Shown here piece after piece: positions 9,054-17,577 of a DNA stretch of 64,000 nt (position 1 is the stretch's first letter; each line of letters starts with the position of its first letter). The stretch comes from JAAYJM01 sp964498585 (GTDB taxonomy: Bacteria > Bacteroidota > Ignavibacteria > Kapaibacteriales > UBA2268). The notes beneath the pieces are model-generated. The model did not search any database, was not told the origin of the DNA, and saw nothing but the letters and a program-made list of their open reading frames with translations. The stretch covers positions 1 to 64,000 of the forward strand of contig CAZCHH010000006.1 of NCBI GenBank assembly GCA_964498585.1, given 5' to 3'. The position numbers and the translations under genes are program-made.

Positions 9054-9979
9054 TAAGTTTTTTACTAATATTGCTAACAGCTTTATTTTTCCCCGGAATT
9101 ATAAGCAGAACCAAGAGTATTGCAAGCGGGCGCAAGGGTCCTTCTATTCTACAGCCCTGGAAAAATATATTTGTATTGCTAAAAAAAGGAAGTAAATTCA
9201 GTGATACCACAAGTATTGTTTTTCAGATTACTCCTGTAATTTATTTAACCACAATAGTTTGCGCAATGCTGCTTTTACCTTTTGAAGCAAACCGAATGCT
9301 TACTGGCAACATTTCAATAATTGGATTTGACGGGGATTTCATACTTTTTGCCTATTTGCTTGCACTCGGAAGATTTTTCTTTATAATCGCTGCTTTGGAT
9401 ACCGGAAGTAGTTTTGAAGGAATGGGAGCAAACCGCGAAGCTCTTTATTCTATGCTTTTAGAACCAGCTTTTTTCATTATAATAAGTTCTTTTGCTCTTG
9501 TTTCCGGTAATATCTCAATGCAGTCAATTTTTTCCTGCATTGAATTTGCAAATACTTACTACTATATAATTGGAATAATCATAATCTATCTTTTCGTTCA
9601 AATTGCGATGATTGAAAACAGCCGTTTGCCGGTAGATGACCCCAAAACGCACCTTGAACTAACGATGATTCACGAGGTAATGCTGCTTGATAGCTGTGGT
9701 TTCGACCTTGCTTTAATTCAAATAGGCACTTACTTGAAATTTGCTATATTTGGAACGATTATCGCTAATATAATTATTCCGCTAAATACACCTGTTTTGC
9801 TTCAGTTCGTAATATTTTTTGCAACTCAAATACTTTTTGCAGTAGTCATCGGCTTTTTGGAATCGTTCAGGGCAAGAAAAAAAATGGTTAAGAATCCACA
9901 GTTTATATTGAGTTTGAGTTCAATAGCACTTGTTGTGTTTGTGCTGTGTTTATTACTTTTAAATCAAATGCTAAAATAA
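9050..9979 (+). CDS. hyfC: Ehr/hydrogenase-4-like membrane subunit (HyfC/NuoH-like)
   Basis: 309 residues and eight or so membrane helices. NuoH-like proteins anchor the soluble redox module to the membrane and couple it to the pumps. The family loop with acidic residues is intact (RLPVDDPKTHLELTMIHE, followed by the MLLDSCG segment). It overlaps the previous gene by four bases and the next by one (TAATG), so translation is probably coupled. The retained acidic loop suggests selection for ion coupling even though the metal ligands of the catalytic subunits are gone. Confidence 0.88.
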   Translation: MISFLLILLTALFFPGIISRTKSIASGRKGPSILQPWKNIFVLLKKGSKFSDTTSIVFQITPVIYLTTIVCAMLLLPFEANRMLTGNISIIGFDGDFILFAYLLALGRFFFIIAALDTGSSFEGMGANREALYSMLLEPAFFIIISSFALVSGNISMQSIFSCIEFANTYYYIIGIIIIYLFVQIAMIENSRLPVDDPKTHLELTMIHEVMLLDSCGFDLALIQIGTYLKFAIFGTIIANIIIPLNTPVLLQFVIFFATQILFAVVIGFLESFRARKKMVKNPQFILSLSSIALVVFVLCLLLLNQMLK

Positions 9980-10596
9980 TGAATATATTACTTGTTATAT
10001 TATTTGGAATTACGCTGATTTACCTTTGTATTACAGAGCGTTTCAGAATTCATACAAAACTAATTGGTTTTCAGGGAATTATATTATTCGCTCTTGCTTT
10101 TTGGGAATTAGAAGCATTAACGGTAGGAAATCTAATTTTTGTAGCATCGGAAACCTTGATTTTTAAAGCAATTGCCGTTCCCTTTCTGCTGCTAAAAATA
10201 ATTAAAAAGACCGGCGAGGAACGGGTCTTTAAAAACGACTTCCACGAATTATATTCTGTTATTTTTATTTCAATCGGACTTGTTCTCAGCATTTTAATTG
10301 CATACACTATGAAATTGCAGGTAATAAACACTACTTACTTCATAATTTCACTTTTTGGACTTTATGCTGGTATGTATATTATTATTACGCACAGAAAAAT
10401 ATTTTCTCATCTGATTGGATTTTTAATTATAGAAAATGCGGTGTTCCTGCTTTCTTTTGCGATTGGGAAAGAAATGCCGATGCTTATAAATATAGCAGTG
10501 CTGCTCGACATTTTTGCAAGCGTTTTGCTACTTGGAATTTTTGCTATGAGATTAAAACAAAATATTAGTGATTTAACAATACTTAAAGATGAATAG
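9979..10596 (+). CDS. hyfE: Ehr/hydrogenase-4-like membrane subunit (HyfE/NuoK-like)
   Basis: 205 residues from the ATG at 9979, with six or so membrane helices and a short basic cytoplasmic segment (KIIKKTGEERVFKND). HyfE proteins are NuoK-related small membrane subunits and usually have this length. A frame extends 33 bases upstream to a TTG inside hyfC, but the ATG that overlaps the hyfC stop (TAATG) is the better start. The gene ends immediately before the next ATG at 10597. Confidence 0.8.
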   Translation: MNILLVILFGITLIYLCITERFRIHTKLIGFQGIILFALAFWELEALTVGNLIFVASETLIFKAIAVPFLLLKIIKKTGEERVFKNDFHELYSVIFISIGLVLSILIAYTMKLQVINTTYFIISLFGLYAGMYIIITHRKIFSHLIGFLIIENAVFLLSFAIGKEMPMLINIAVLLDIFASVLLLGIFAMRLKQNISDLTILKDE

Positions 10597-12066
10597 ATGG
10601 TTTTATTAGGATTTTTCATATTATCTTTTTTATCTGGTTTATTGGTGTTCCTGTGCGGATTTAAGCAAAATCAGAGTAAAACACTGGTTAAAGCAACAAC
10701 TATAATTTTTGCATTCCTGCATTTATCATTAGTTATTTATTGTTGGATGCATATTGAAGAAACTGAATTAGATTATTTCACATTCGATAAACTTGGAGTT
10801 TTACTGCTTTCAATCCTTTCGCTTCTTACATTTACAACAATTTACCATGGCTTCATCTATCTTAAAGATGAAACCCCAAAGCGCTTTGCCATTTATCATT
10901 CAGCACTCATTGCCTTGATTTTCTCAATGTCCGGCGCTTATCTTGCAAATGGAATAATAGTAACCTGGATTTTTGTAGAAGCGACAACCTTATCTGTTGT
11001 TGCATTAATTTATCACGACCGCACTGCCAGTTCTTTGGAAGCAGCTTGGAAGTATTTTTTTGTTTGCTCAATTGGAATAACACTTGCTTATATTGGAATA
11101 CTCTTTCTGGGTTTCACAGTAAGCGGAAGTGATATTTTAGAGCTTTCATTTTCAGAATTATCGAACATGTCATTACAGGCAGAACCACTATATCTGAAAA
11201 TTGCATTTATCTTTATATTTGTCGGCTACAGCACAAAAATGGGACTTTTCCCGATGCACACCGTTACGATTGACGCCCATTCTGTTTCACCGCCGCCAAT
11301 AAGTGCTTTTATTTCAACGACATTGATGAATGTTGGCTTTATAGCTATTTTCAGAGTGTATTCCCTGCTATCAACTACGATGCAAACTGGCACAAATATT
11401 CATCAGTTTATGAATAATCTTCTCATTCTTTCAGGTATGTTGTCTTTGCTAATTGCTTCAGGATATATGCTGAAAGCAAAACATAACAAAAGGATGCTTG
11501 CTTATTCGAGTTTGGAAAATATGGGAATTGTTGCTATTGCTCTTGGTATTGGCGGTATTGCTTATTATGCTGCAATTTTGCATATAGTATTGCACTCTTT
11601 AACAAAAGCGGGTTTGTTTTATCAAATGGGACAATCGAAAAAAGTATTGGGAACTTATATGTTAGATGAATCCGGCGATTATCTGCGGCTCTATCCTGCG
11701 GGCGCAGCAGCACTTATGCTCGGTATTATATGTATTGTTGCGATTCCGCCGTCTGGACTTTTTATTTCAGAATTCATTCTTTTCAAGGCAATGGTATCAA
11801 ATGGTGAGTTTTTTTATCTAATTGCTACGGTGCTTTTACTTACTTTTGTCATTTACGCTTTAATTACACGTGTGCTTCATATCTTATTTTCAAAGCCGCG
11901 GGGAAATGAGAATCCTTATGCTGAAACTCACAAATCAAATAAGGTAAATCCAGTTCAAACAGTTTCGCAATTCCTTTTATTCGGTATGGTGATATATATT
12001 TGTTTTTCGCAACCGGAATTTCTTCAGGATACTATTAATTCTATTATTCAAAATTTACCTAAATAA
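10597..12066 (+). CDS. hyfF: Ehr/hydrogenase-4-like proton-translocating subunit (HyfF/NuoN-like)
   Basis: 489 residues, about 14 membrane helices, and the second antiporter-like subunit of the complex. It retains the conserved Glu in FVEATTL (E128) and Lys in YSTKMGLFP (K214). The broken-helix segment HTVTIDAHSVSPPPISAF, typical of HyfF, and a Lys in HSLTKAGLFY are also present. It begins at the base after the hyfE stop. Two antiporter-like subunits with intact charges imply the complex moves ions. Confidence 0.88.
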   Translation: MVLLGFFILSFLSGLLVFLCGFKQNQSKTLVKATTIIFAFLHLSLVIYCWMHIEETELDYFTFDKLGVLLLSILSLLTFTTIYHGFIYLKDETPKRFAIYHSALIALIFSMSGAYLANGIIVTWIFVEATTLSVVALIYHDRTASSLEAAWKYFFVCSIGITLAYIGILFLGFTVSGSDILELSFSELSNMSLQAEPLYLKIAFIFIFVGYSTKMGLFPMHTVTIDAHSVSPPPISAFISTTLMNVGFIAIFRVYSLLSTTMQTGTNIHQFMNNLLILSGMLSLLIASGYMLKAKHNKRMLAYSSLENMGIVAIALGIGGIAYYAAILHIVLHSLTKAGLFYQMGQSKKVLGTYMLDESGDYLRLYPAGAAALMLGIICIVAIPPSGLFISEFILFKAMVSNGEFFYLIATVLLLTFVIYALITRVLHILFSKPRGNENPYAETHKSNKVNPVQTVSQFLLFGMVIYICFSQPEFLQDTINSIIQNLPK

Positions 12067-12072
12067 ACAGAA

Positions 12073-13590
12073 ATGCAAAGCAATTTTTTAGAAATAAAAT
12101 CAAATCCAAATGCGGTGAAACTCGCCGATATTCCTGTTGTTGAATACAATGAGTTTAAAAGAGAAATAGAAAATTTATTTGAAGACAGTTCGAACCATTG
12201 CCTAAATTATTTTGCATTTCCCTTTCAGGATAAATTCAAATTTCTGTGTTTTATAGGAAATGATGAAAAGCATAATATTTCTGTATATTCCTTTGAAAAG
12301 CAGAAAAATGAAATAATCACTCTTGATTCAATTACCGAAAAACATTTCCAATTTCACATATTTGAGCGTGAAATGTATGAAAATTATGGTATTAACTTTT
12401 CAAACCATCCATTGCTCAAGCCAGTTCGCTACCCCTTTAATCGCTTTAATCCAAAAAGCAAAATTGAAAATTATCCCTTTTATTCAATTGAAAGTGATGA
12501 ACTGCACGAAGTCGGAGTGGGTCCAATTCACGCCGGTGTAATCGAACCGGGCTATTTCAGATTTATATGTAATGGCGAAAATGTCCTTCATCTCGAAATT
12601 CATCTTGGTTTCCAGCATCGTGGAATTGAACAGCTTTTTAAGGAAAAACAAAATATACTTCAACAAACAATATTAGCCGAAAGCATAGCTGGAGACACAA
12701 CTATTGGGCATACAACGGCTTACTCTATGGTAACAGAAACCCTTTCACATTATAAGATGTCTGATGAACTTTCAATAGCCCGCACTATAGCAAACGAATT
12801 AGAAAGAATTGCGGTTCATATTGGAGATATGGCTGCACTTTGCGGAGATGTCGCTTATCAGTTTGGGCAGGTGGTTTGCGAAGCATTGAGAACTATAATT
12901 ATAAATACTACACAGTTTTGGTGTGGGAATCGTTTGGGTAAAGGACTTATTCGCCCGGCTGGTTGTAATTATCAGCTTACCGTTAATGCTGTTAATGAAA
13001 TAATGAAAAATATTCAAGAAGTTGAAGAACGTTTTTTGCAAATTACTGATAGAATTTTTACATTACCGAGTGTGCTTGCAAGGTTTGAGCTAATCGGCAT
13101 TGTTACCAAAAAGCAGGCAGAAATGATTGGAGCAGTTGGTATGGCAGCACGCAGCTCCGGATTAGAAAGAGATATTCGCCGCTCTCATCAATATTTGCAT
13201 TATGGAAAGCTCAGCTACGAACCAGTTGTTTTAACGAAAGGTGATGTGCTGGCAAGGGCTTTGATGCGTAAGAACGAGTTTGAAAAATCTGTAAAATTAA
13301 TTAAAGATTTGCTAAGTGGAATTGGAGCAATTACAAACCTTCCCAAACCTAATTACAGCTTGAAATTTGAACCGTCTTCAGTTGCAATTTCATTGGTTGA
13401 GGGCTGGCGAGGTGAGATTTGCCATTGCGCAGTAACAGATGAGAATGGAAATTTGCAGCATTACAAAGTGAAAGACCCGTCTTTGCATAACTGGCTTGCC
13501 CTTGCTCTTGCGGTGCGTGAGCAGGAAATATCCGATTTTCCCTTATGCAATAAAAGTTTTAATTTATCTTATTCCGGAAATGATTTATAG
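12073..13590 (+). CDS. Ehr-like large subunit (HyfG/NuoCD-like) lacking NiFe cysteines
   Basis: 505 residues: a NuoC-like N-terminal part (about 1-150) fused to a NuoD/hydrogenase large-subunit part (from VGVGPIHAGVIEPGYFRF). In true [NiFe] enzymes an N-terminal CxxC and a C-terminal CxxC hold the metal. Here the first site reads AGDT (206-209) before TIGHTTAYS. The C-terminal site reads SYSG (499-502) in NLSYSGNDL, so all four cysteines are missing. The C-terminus also ends right there, with no extension for protease maturation. This fits the Ehr (energy-converting hydrogenase related) family: membrane-bound, ion-coupled, reaction unknown. Spacing to neighbours is six and five bases. Confidence 0.85.
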   Translation: MQSNFLEIKSNPNAVKLADIPVVEYNEFKREIENLFEDSSNHCLNYFAFPFQDKFKFLCFIGNDEKHNISVYSFEKQKNEIITLDSITEKHFQFHIFEREMYENYGINFSNHPLLKPVRYPFNRFNPKSKIENYPFYSIESDELHEVGVGPIHAGVIEPGYFRFICNGENVLHLEIHLGFQHRGIEQLFKEKQNILQQTILAESIAGDTTIGHTTAYSMVTETLSHYKMSDELSIARTIANELERIAVHIGDMAALCGDVAYQFGQVVCEALRTIIINTTQFWCGNRLGKGLIRPAGCNYQLTVNAVNEIMKNIQEVEERFLQITDRIFTLPSVLARFELIGIVTKKQAEMIGAVGMAARSSGLERDIRRSHQYLHYGKLSYEPVVLTKGDVLARALMRKNEFEKSVKLIKDLLSGIGAITNLPKPNYSLKFEPSSVAISLVEGWRGEICHCAVTDENGNLQHYKVKDPSLHNWLALALAVREQEISDFPLCNKSFNLSYSGNDL

Positions 13591-13595
13591 AAAAT

Positions 13596-14387
13596 ATGAA
13601 TATACTTAAAACTATAGCGGAACTGCTACCATCAAAGGAAATTAAGATTTTTAGCAGACACGGAAAGCAATTCGTTCCAAATTTGCAAACAGCAGAATTA
13701 ACTCCTTTATTCAGAGGCAGACCAGTCATTAGCAAGGGACTTAGCGATGAGTCGAAAGATGCTTTAGTTCAGCTTTGCCCACTCGAAGCGATAAGCAAAT
13801 CTCCTTTTGGTATTGACTTGGGGAAATGCAATTTTTGCAAAGAATGTGCTTTTGCTTTTCCAGATAAAATAAAATTTACTAATGATTACAAAATTGCAAC
13901 TAATGCCCGCGAAAATCTTTTTGTAAGCGAAGGTGAAGACAAACCGATTGAAATAAATAAATCAATAATAAGAAAAGAAATCGCTACATTTTTCAAAAAT
14001 TCTTTAAAGCTACGGCACATAGCAGCTGGTGGCGATATGGCTTGCGATATGGAAATGAACGCAATCGGAAACGTAAACTTCGACATTGGCCGCTATGGGA
14101 TTGAATTTGTTGCTTCTCCCCGCCACGCTGATGGCATTCTAATTACAGGTCCTATTTCTCAAAATATGGCTGAAGCATTGCAAATATGCTATGATGCTGT
14201 CCCCCCGCCAAAAGTCATTATTTTAGCCGGAACAGATGCAATAAGTTCTGGTATTTATAAAGGAAGCAAAGCGATAGACCGTAGTTTCCTTGAAAAAGAG
14301 CCAATAGACCTATACTTACCGGGAAATCCTCCCCACCCTTTAACAATAATAAATGGTTTGCTTGGTTTGACGAGAAAAGAATGGTAG
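13596..14387 (+). CDS. Ehr-like small subunit (HyfI/NuoB-like) with a ferredoxin domain, N2 cysteines lost
   Basis: 263 residues. The N-terminal half has a one-cluster ferredoxin site: C61-P plus C78, C81 and C84, while the following site that would hold a second cluster is F88 rather than Cys. The C-terminal half is NuoB/HyfI-like (RYGIEFVASPRHADGILITG). Of the four cysteines that bind the proximal N2-type cluster, only C150 remains; the others align with D147, D214 (GTDAISSG) and N244 (LPGNPPHP). An electron could reach the peripheral cluster but not an ordinary N2 centre. Last gene of the operon. Confidence 0.85.
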   Translation: MNILKTIAELLPSKEIKIFSRHGKQFVPNLQTAELTPLFRGRPVISKGLSDESKDALVQLCPLEAISKSPFGIDLGKCNFCKECAFAFPDKIKFTNDYKIATNARENLFVSEGEDKPIEINKSIIRKEIATFFKNSLKLRHIAAGGDMACDMEMNAIGNVNFDIGRYGIEFVASPRHADGILITGPISQNMAEALQICYDAVPPPKVIILAGTDAISSGIYKGSKAIDRSFLEKEPIDLYLPGNPPHPLTIINGLLGLTRKEW

Positions 14388-14429
14388 AATTTTTTGGAAA
14401 AAGAATAGAGTAATTAACTTTCGCTAAGT

Positions 14430-14485
14430 AGGAAAGCGTTTTTCATCTTACTTCCGGACGCCGTGGTCGGCCTAATTGCTTTCCT
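14430..14485. other. structured intergenic element after the Ehr-like operon
   Basis: AGGAAAGC (14430-14437) and GCTTTCCT (14478-14485) are exact complements enclosing a 40-nt loop with an inner hairpin GCCG-TGGT-CGGC (14460-14471). The region is more GC-rich than its surroundings and lies 42 bases after the operon's last stop. It may be a terminator without a U-tract or a small structured RNA. Confidence 0.4.
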
Positions 14486-14525
14486 TATCATTTTATTTCC
14501 CGATGAATTTGGATTTTAATAAAGA

Positions 14526-14825
14526 TTAGTTTAAAATGATTCCATAACTTTTAATAGTATCTAAGAAACCGCTGCTATCCTCAGATTCTTTTAAAATTAT
14601 CGGTTCAATTCGAGTATCTATTTCCCATAATTTGGAAAATAACTTTGTCGAAATATCAATTGTGTTGATTGAATTATCATCAGTAACAAATGCAATATCA
14701 ATGTCGCTATTTTCATTATTGGTCTTTCTTGCGTAAGAACCAAATAGTATTGCATATTTAAAACTAAGAATATTTCTAGCTTCTTTTACAAATTCCTTTA
14801 TAATTCTATTTGTTTTTTTATCCAT
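14526..14825 (-). CDS. minimal nucleotidyltransferase (MNT) of a HEPN/MNT pair
   Basis: 99 residues, the size of single-domain nucleotidyltransferases that act as antitoxins. The catalytic signature GSYAR, ten residues, then DID (GS-x10-DxD) is complete, and a further acidic residue lies in the RIEPIIL strand. It overlaps by 28 bases the end of a HEPN gene on the same strand, the usual order for such pairs. The HEPN partner carries an in-frame stop, so the MNT may now be a relic or have another role. Confidence 0.82.
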   Translation of the reverse strand: MDKKTNRIIKEFVKEARNILSFKYAILFGSYARKTNNENSDIDIAFVTDDNSINTIDISTKLFSKLWEIDTRIEPIILKESEDSSGFLDTIKSYGIILN

Positions 14826-15199
14826 TTATATAAGCTTTCGGTTTTTTTAACTAATGATTTAGTATAATCAAATGTAAGGATTTTAAATAATTCATCCTTA
14901 TTGCTTGGGTATCTTGCTTCAATATTAAGTGGCATTAGCTTATTGATTAAATCTTTGTGCTCGGGCAATAATATTTTATCAATTTCTAATTTTGTTGATA
15001 AGATTAGTAAATTATGTGTATAAGGCGGTTCGTTTTCCAATTATTTCCAATAAAATGCTTTTAATGATTTTTCAATTGTGAGATGGCATAAAAAAGCAAA
15101 ATAAAGGAATTTTTTGGAACGGAATAATGATTTTACTGTTGAAATATCGTATTCAGCAAGTTCCAGCCAATAGTTTACTTTTTCTTTTATATTTTTCAT
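14798..15199 (-). pseudogene. HEPN-domain gene interrupted by an in-frame stop
   Basis: Reading from the ATG at 15199, the frame begins MKNIKEKVNYWLELAEYDIS and continues through a typical HEPN helix (CHLTIEKSLKAFYWK) to a TAA at 15041-15043. The same frame resumes at once with LENEPPYTHNLLIL and runs on to 14798. The joined product (about 133 residues) matches a whole HEPN protein with one residue replaced by the stop. The downstream part could start at a TTG (15040) and make an 80-residue fragment. A sequencing error or stop read-through cannot be excluded. Confidence 0.75.
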
Positions 15200-15297
15200 T
15201 TAAATAAAACATTTATTAAAAATTTAATATAATAAGAAATAAGTTAAAAATCAAATTAGAATTTAATTCAAATTTTTCATAAAACATAATATTACCT

Positions 15298-15328
15298 GAT
15301 GTTCAACATCACGAAGTTGATGAGCATC
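15298..15328. repeat. imperfect palindrome in a gene-free stretch
   Basis: GATG-TTCAACATCA pairs with TGATGAGCATC across a short loop. A half-copy of the TCATCCGATGAC motif follows at 15420-15432, just past the rnr stop. The stretch 15200-15447 has no gene; it is the 3' side of rnr and the 5' side of the HEPN gene. Confidence 0.35.
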
Positions 15329-15447
15329 TTTTTCTAAAGTCAGCAGTTCTTTCTAACTTTGCTAATTTGCAATCAGAAAAAAATTCTGACTACAGGAAAA
15401 AAATGAAATGCAAATAGCAGTCATCCGATGACTTTGAAAGGAAATCT

Positions 15448-17577
15448 TTACTCTTCAAATTTCAAATCGAGGCGTCTTTTGAAAACATTTGCATTAATAA
15501 TTTTAACTTTAATTCTTTTACCGAAATAAAAAATCTTTTTGTGATTACGCCCAATCAATCTGAAATTTTTTTCATCGAAAATATAGAAATCATCGACCAA
15601 ATCTTTTATATGTAGCAAACCTTCAGCATATAAATCGTCTAAAAGAACAAAAACACCAAAATTCGCAACACCTGAAATAGTTCCTTCAAATATTTTTCCT
15701 ATATGTTCTTTAGCCAAAATTACCTGTGCCAGTTTGACCGAAGCTCTTTCAGCTTCCATAGATAGCCGCTCCTGTTCATTGCAGTGACTGCAATAAGCAT
15801 AGAGCCGTTTTTCAATAGCATCAACGGAGTTTTTTTCTATAACAGAACTTGTATAAAGTTTGATAAGCCGATGCACAATTAAATCGGGATAGCGTCTGAT
15901 TGGCGATGTAAAGTGAGTATAGTCCTTGAAGCCCAATCCATAATGTGAAATATTTTCTGGTGAATATTCAGCTTTAGCCATAGTTCTGAGTAACAGTTGA
16001 TTAACTATTGGTTTTTCTGGTTTACCTTCAAATTGACTAATATAGCCGTTTAATTCTTTAGAACTATTCATATTGATTTTCTTTTTCCTGCCATATAGCA
16101 AAAGAAAATCTAAAGCTTCCTTCAGTTTTACCTGGTTTGGATAATCATGAACACGATAAATGAAAGGTAAAAGTTTTCGCTTATTTTGCTGCTTGCTCAA
16201 AATCCTGATATTCTCAGCGATAGTTTTATTTGCAGCAAGCATAAATTCTTCAACGAGTTGAGTCGAAACATCGCTTCGTTTTAAAATTGCTTTTACAGGT
16301 GCTTTATCCTGATTCAATTCAAATTTTACTTCAAAAGAATCGAAATCTACACCAGCTTTAGCAAAACGTTTTGCCCGAAGAATCTGTGCTAATTGATGTA
16401 AGTTTAAAATGAGTTCGGCATTGTCTCCAACACCGGTTTCAATTATTTTTAAAACATCAGAATAAGCATAACGTTTTTTGTTTTTAATAACAGATTCATA
16501 AATTTCATAATTTTTTAAAACACCGGCAGGGCTGAATTCCATATTAACTGAGAAAGCTAATCTTACTCTATTCGGTTTAAGAGAACATACTTCATTGGAA
16601 AGCTTTTCCGGAAGCATTGGGACTACTCTATCCACAAGGTAAGTGCTGTTTCCCCTTAATGCAGCTTCTTTGTCTAAGGGACTGTTTTCAGGGATATAAT
16701 AGCTAACATCAGCAATATGGACGCCGAGCAGATAATTTCCATTTTCCAATAAATCAAGAGATAGTGCATCATCGAAATCTTTAGAGTCCTCCGGGTCGAT
16801 TGTTATAATAGTTTCCTTTCTTAAATCTCTTCTCTCTTTAATAATGGTAGCAGGAACTACACTTGGAATATCTTTAACCTGTTCTAATACTACATTAGGG
16901 AAAGTTTTTGGGAGTGAAAATTCAGTTAGGACTGCATCGAATTCGGTACTTACAGCACCAGCACGGCCAAGGACTCGAATAATTTCTGCTTGTGGGCTTT
17001 TTTGGGGTTCATTCCAAGCAAGAAAGCGTGCTGCAACTTTATCGCCGACTTTGGCACCATGCAAACGTTTTTTATGGACTAAAAAGTCAATATAATGCTT
17101 TTCGTCATCTGGTGTTAAGAAAATAAAACTGCCATCAAATTCAAGGGTGCCAGTAATAATTGTATTAGCTCTATTTAATATTTTTAATACTTCACCATGC
17201 GGTTTGGTTTCTTTTTTCAGACCTAAAATTTTTACTCTGACCTCATCGCCATCAAGAGCAGTAAGTAGATTTCGCCTCTTAATTATAATTTTTCTGAATA
17301 ATTCGCTTTTTGTTTCTAGCGTTCCACGTCCTTTGTTTATTCGAATAACTCCATCAAATATACCACTATGCTTTTCTTCTGAGATAGAATAGCGATGTCG
17401 CTTACTTTTCTGAACAAGTCCCTTACTGCATAAATCATTAAGAGCTTCTTTCATTCTGTCATATTCTTCAGTATTTGACGGGATTTTTAAATGCTTCGAA
17501 ATTTGATTTAGCTTTCGAGCATTCTTTGTTAACTTTAGGTATTCAAGTATGCTATCTTCAATACTCTTTGTTTTCAT
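15448..17577 (-). CDS. rnr: ribonuclease R
   Basis: A 3'-5' exoribonuclease that degrades structured RNA. The 709 residues show the family order: helix-turn-helix-like start, two cold-shock domains, RNB catalytic core and C-terminal S1 domain (IFEGTISGVANFGVFVLLDD). The catalytic block begins at D261 and reads DPEDSKDFDDALSL, with the four metal-binding aspartates present. HYGLGF and HFTSPIRRYPDLIVHR are further RNB signatures. The start lies inside the end of tsaB (20-base overlap), so the two are an operon. The Lys-rich tail found in some enterobacterial RNase R is absent. Confidence 0.95.
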   Translation of the reverse strand: MKTKSIEDSILEYLKLTKNARKLNQISKHLKIPSNTEEYDRMKEALNDLCSKGLVQKSKRHRYSISEEKHSGIFDGVIRINKGRGTLETKSELFRKIIIKRRNLLTALDGDEVRVKILGLKKETKPHGEVLKILNRANTIITGTLEFDGSFIFLTPDDEKHYIDFLVHKKRLHGAKVGDKVAARFLAWNEPQKSPQAEIIRVLGRAGAVSTEFDAVLTEFSLPKTFPNVVLEQVKDIPSVVPATIIKERRDLRKETIITIDPEDSKDFDDALSLDLLENGNYLLGVHIADVSYYIPENSPLDKEAALRGNSTYLVDRVVPMLPEKLSNEVCSLKPNRVRLAFSVNMEFSPAGVLKNYEIYESVIKNKKRYAYSDVLKIIETGVGDNAELILNLHQLAQILRAKRFAKAGVDFDSFEVKFELNQDKAPVKAILKRSDVSTQLVEEFMLAANKTIAENIRILSKQQNKRKLLPFIYRVHDYPNQVKLKEALDFLLLYGRKKKINMNSSKELNGYISQFEGKPEKPIVNQLLLRTMAKAEYSPENISHYGLGFKDYTHFTSPIRRYPDLIVHRLIKLYTSSVIEKNSVDAIEKRLYAYCSHCNEQERLSMEAERASVKLAQVILAKEHIGKIFEGTISGVANFGVFVLLDDLYAEGLLHIKDLVDDFYIFDEKNFRLIGRNHKKIFYFGKRIKVKIINANVFKRRLDLKFEE

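Noticed and set aside
7080..14387. An active [NiFe] hydrogenase-4 or formate hydrogenlyase
   Set aside because: Both NiFe cysteine pairs and three of four N2-cluster cysteines are replaced, and no maturation genes are in the window.
14798..15040. An intact 80-residue gene starting at a TTG at 15040
   Set aside because: The same frame continues upstream as the first half of a HEPN protein, so this is the second half of a broken gene.
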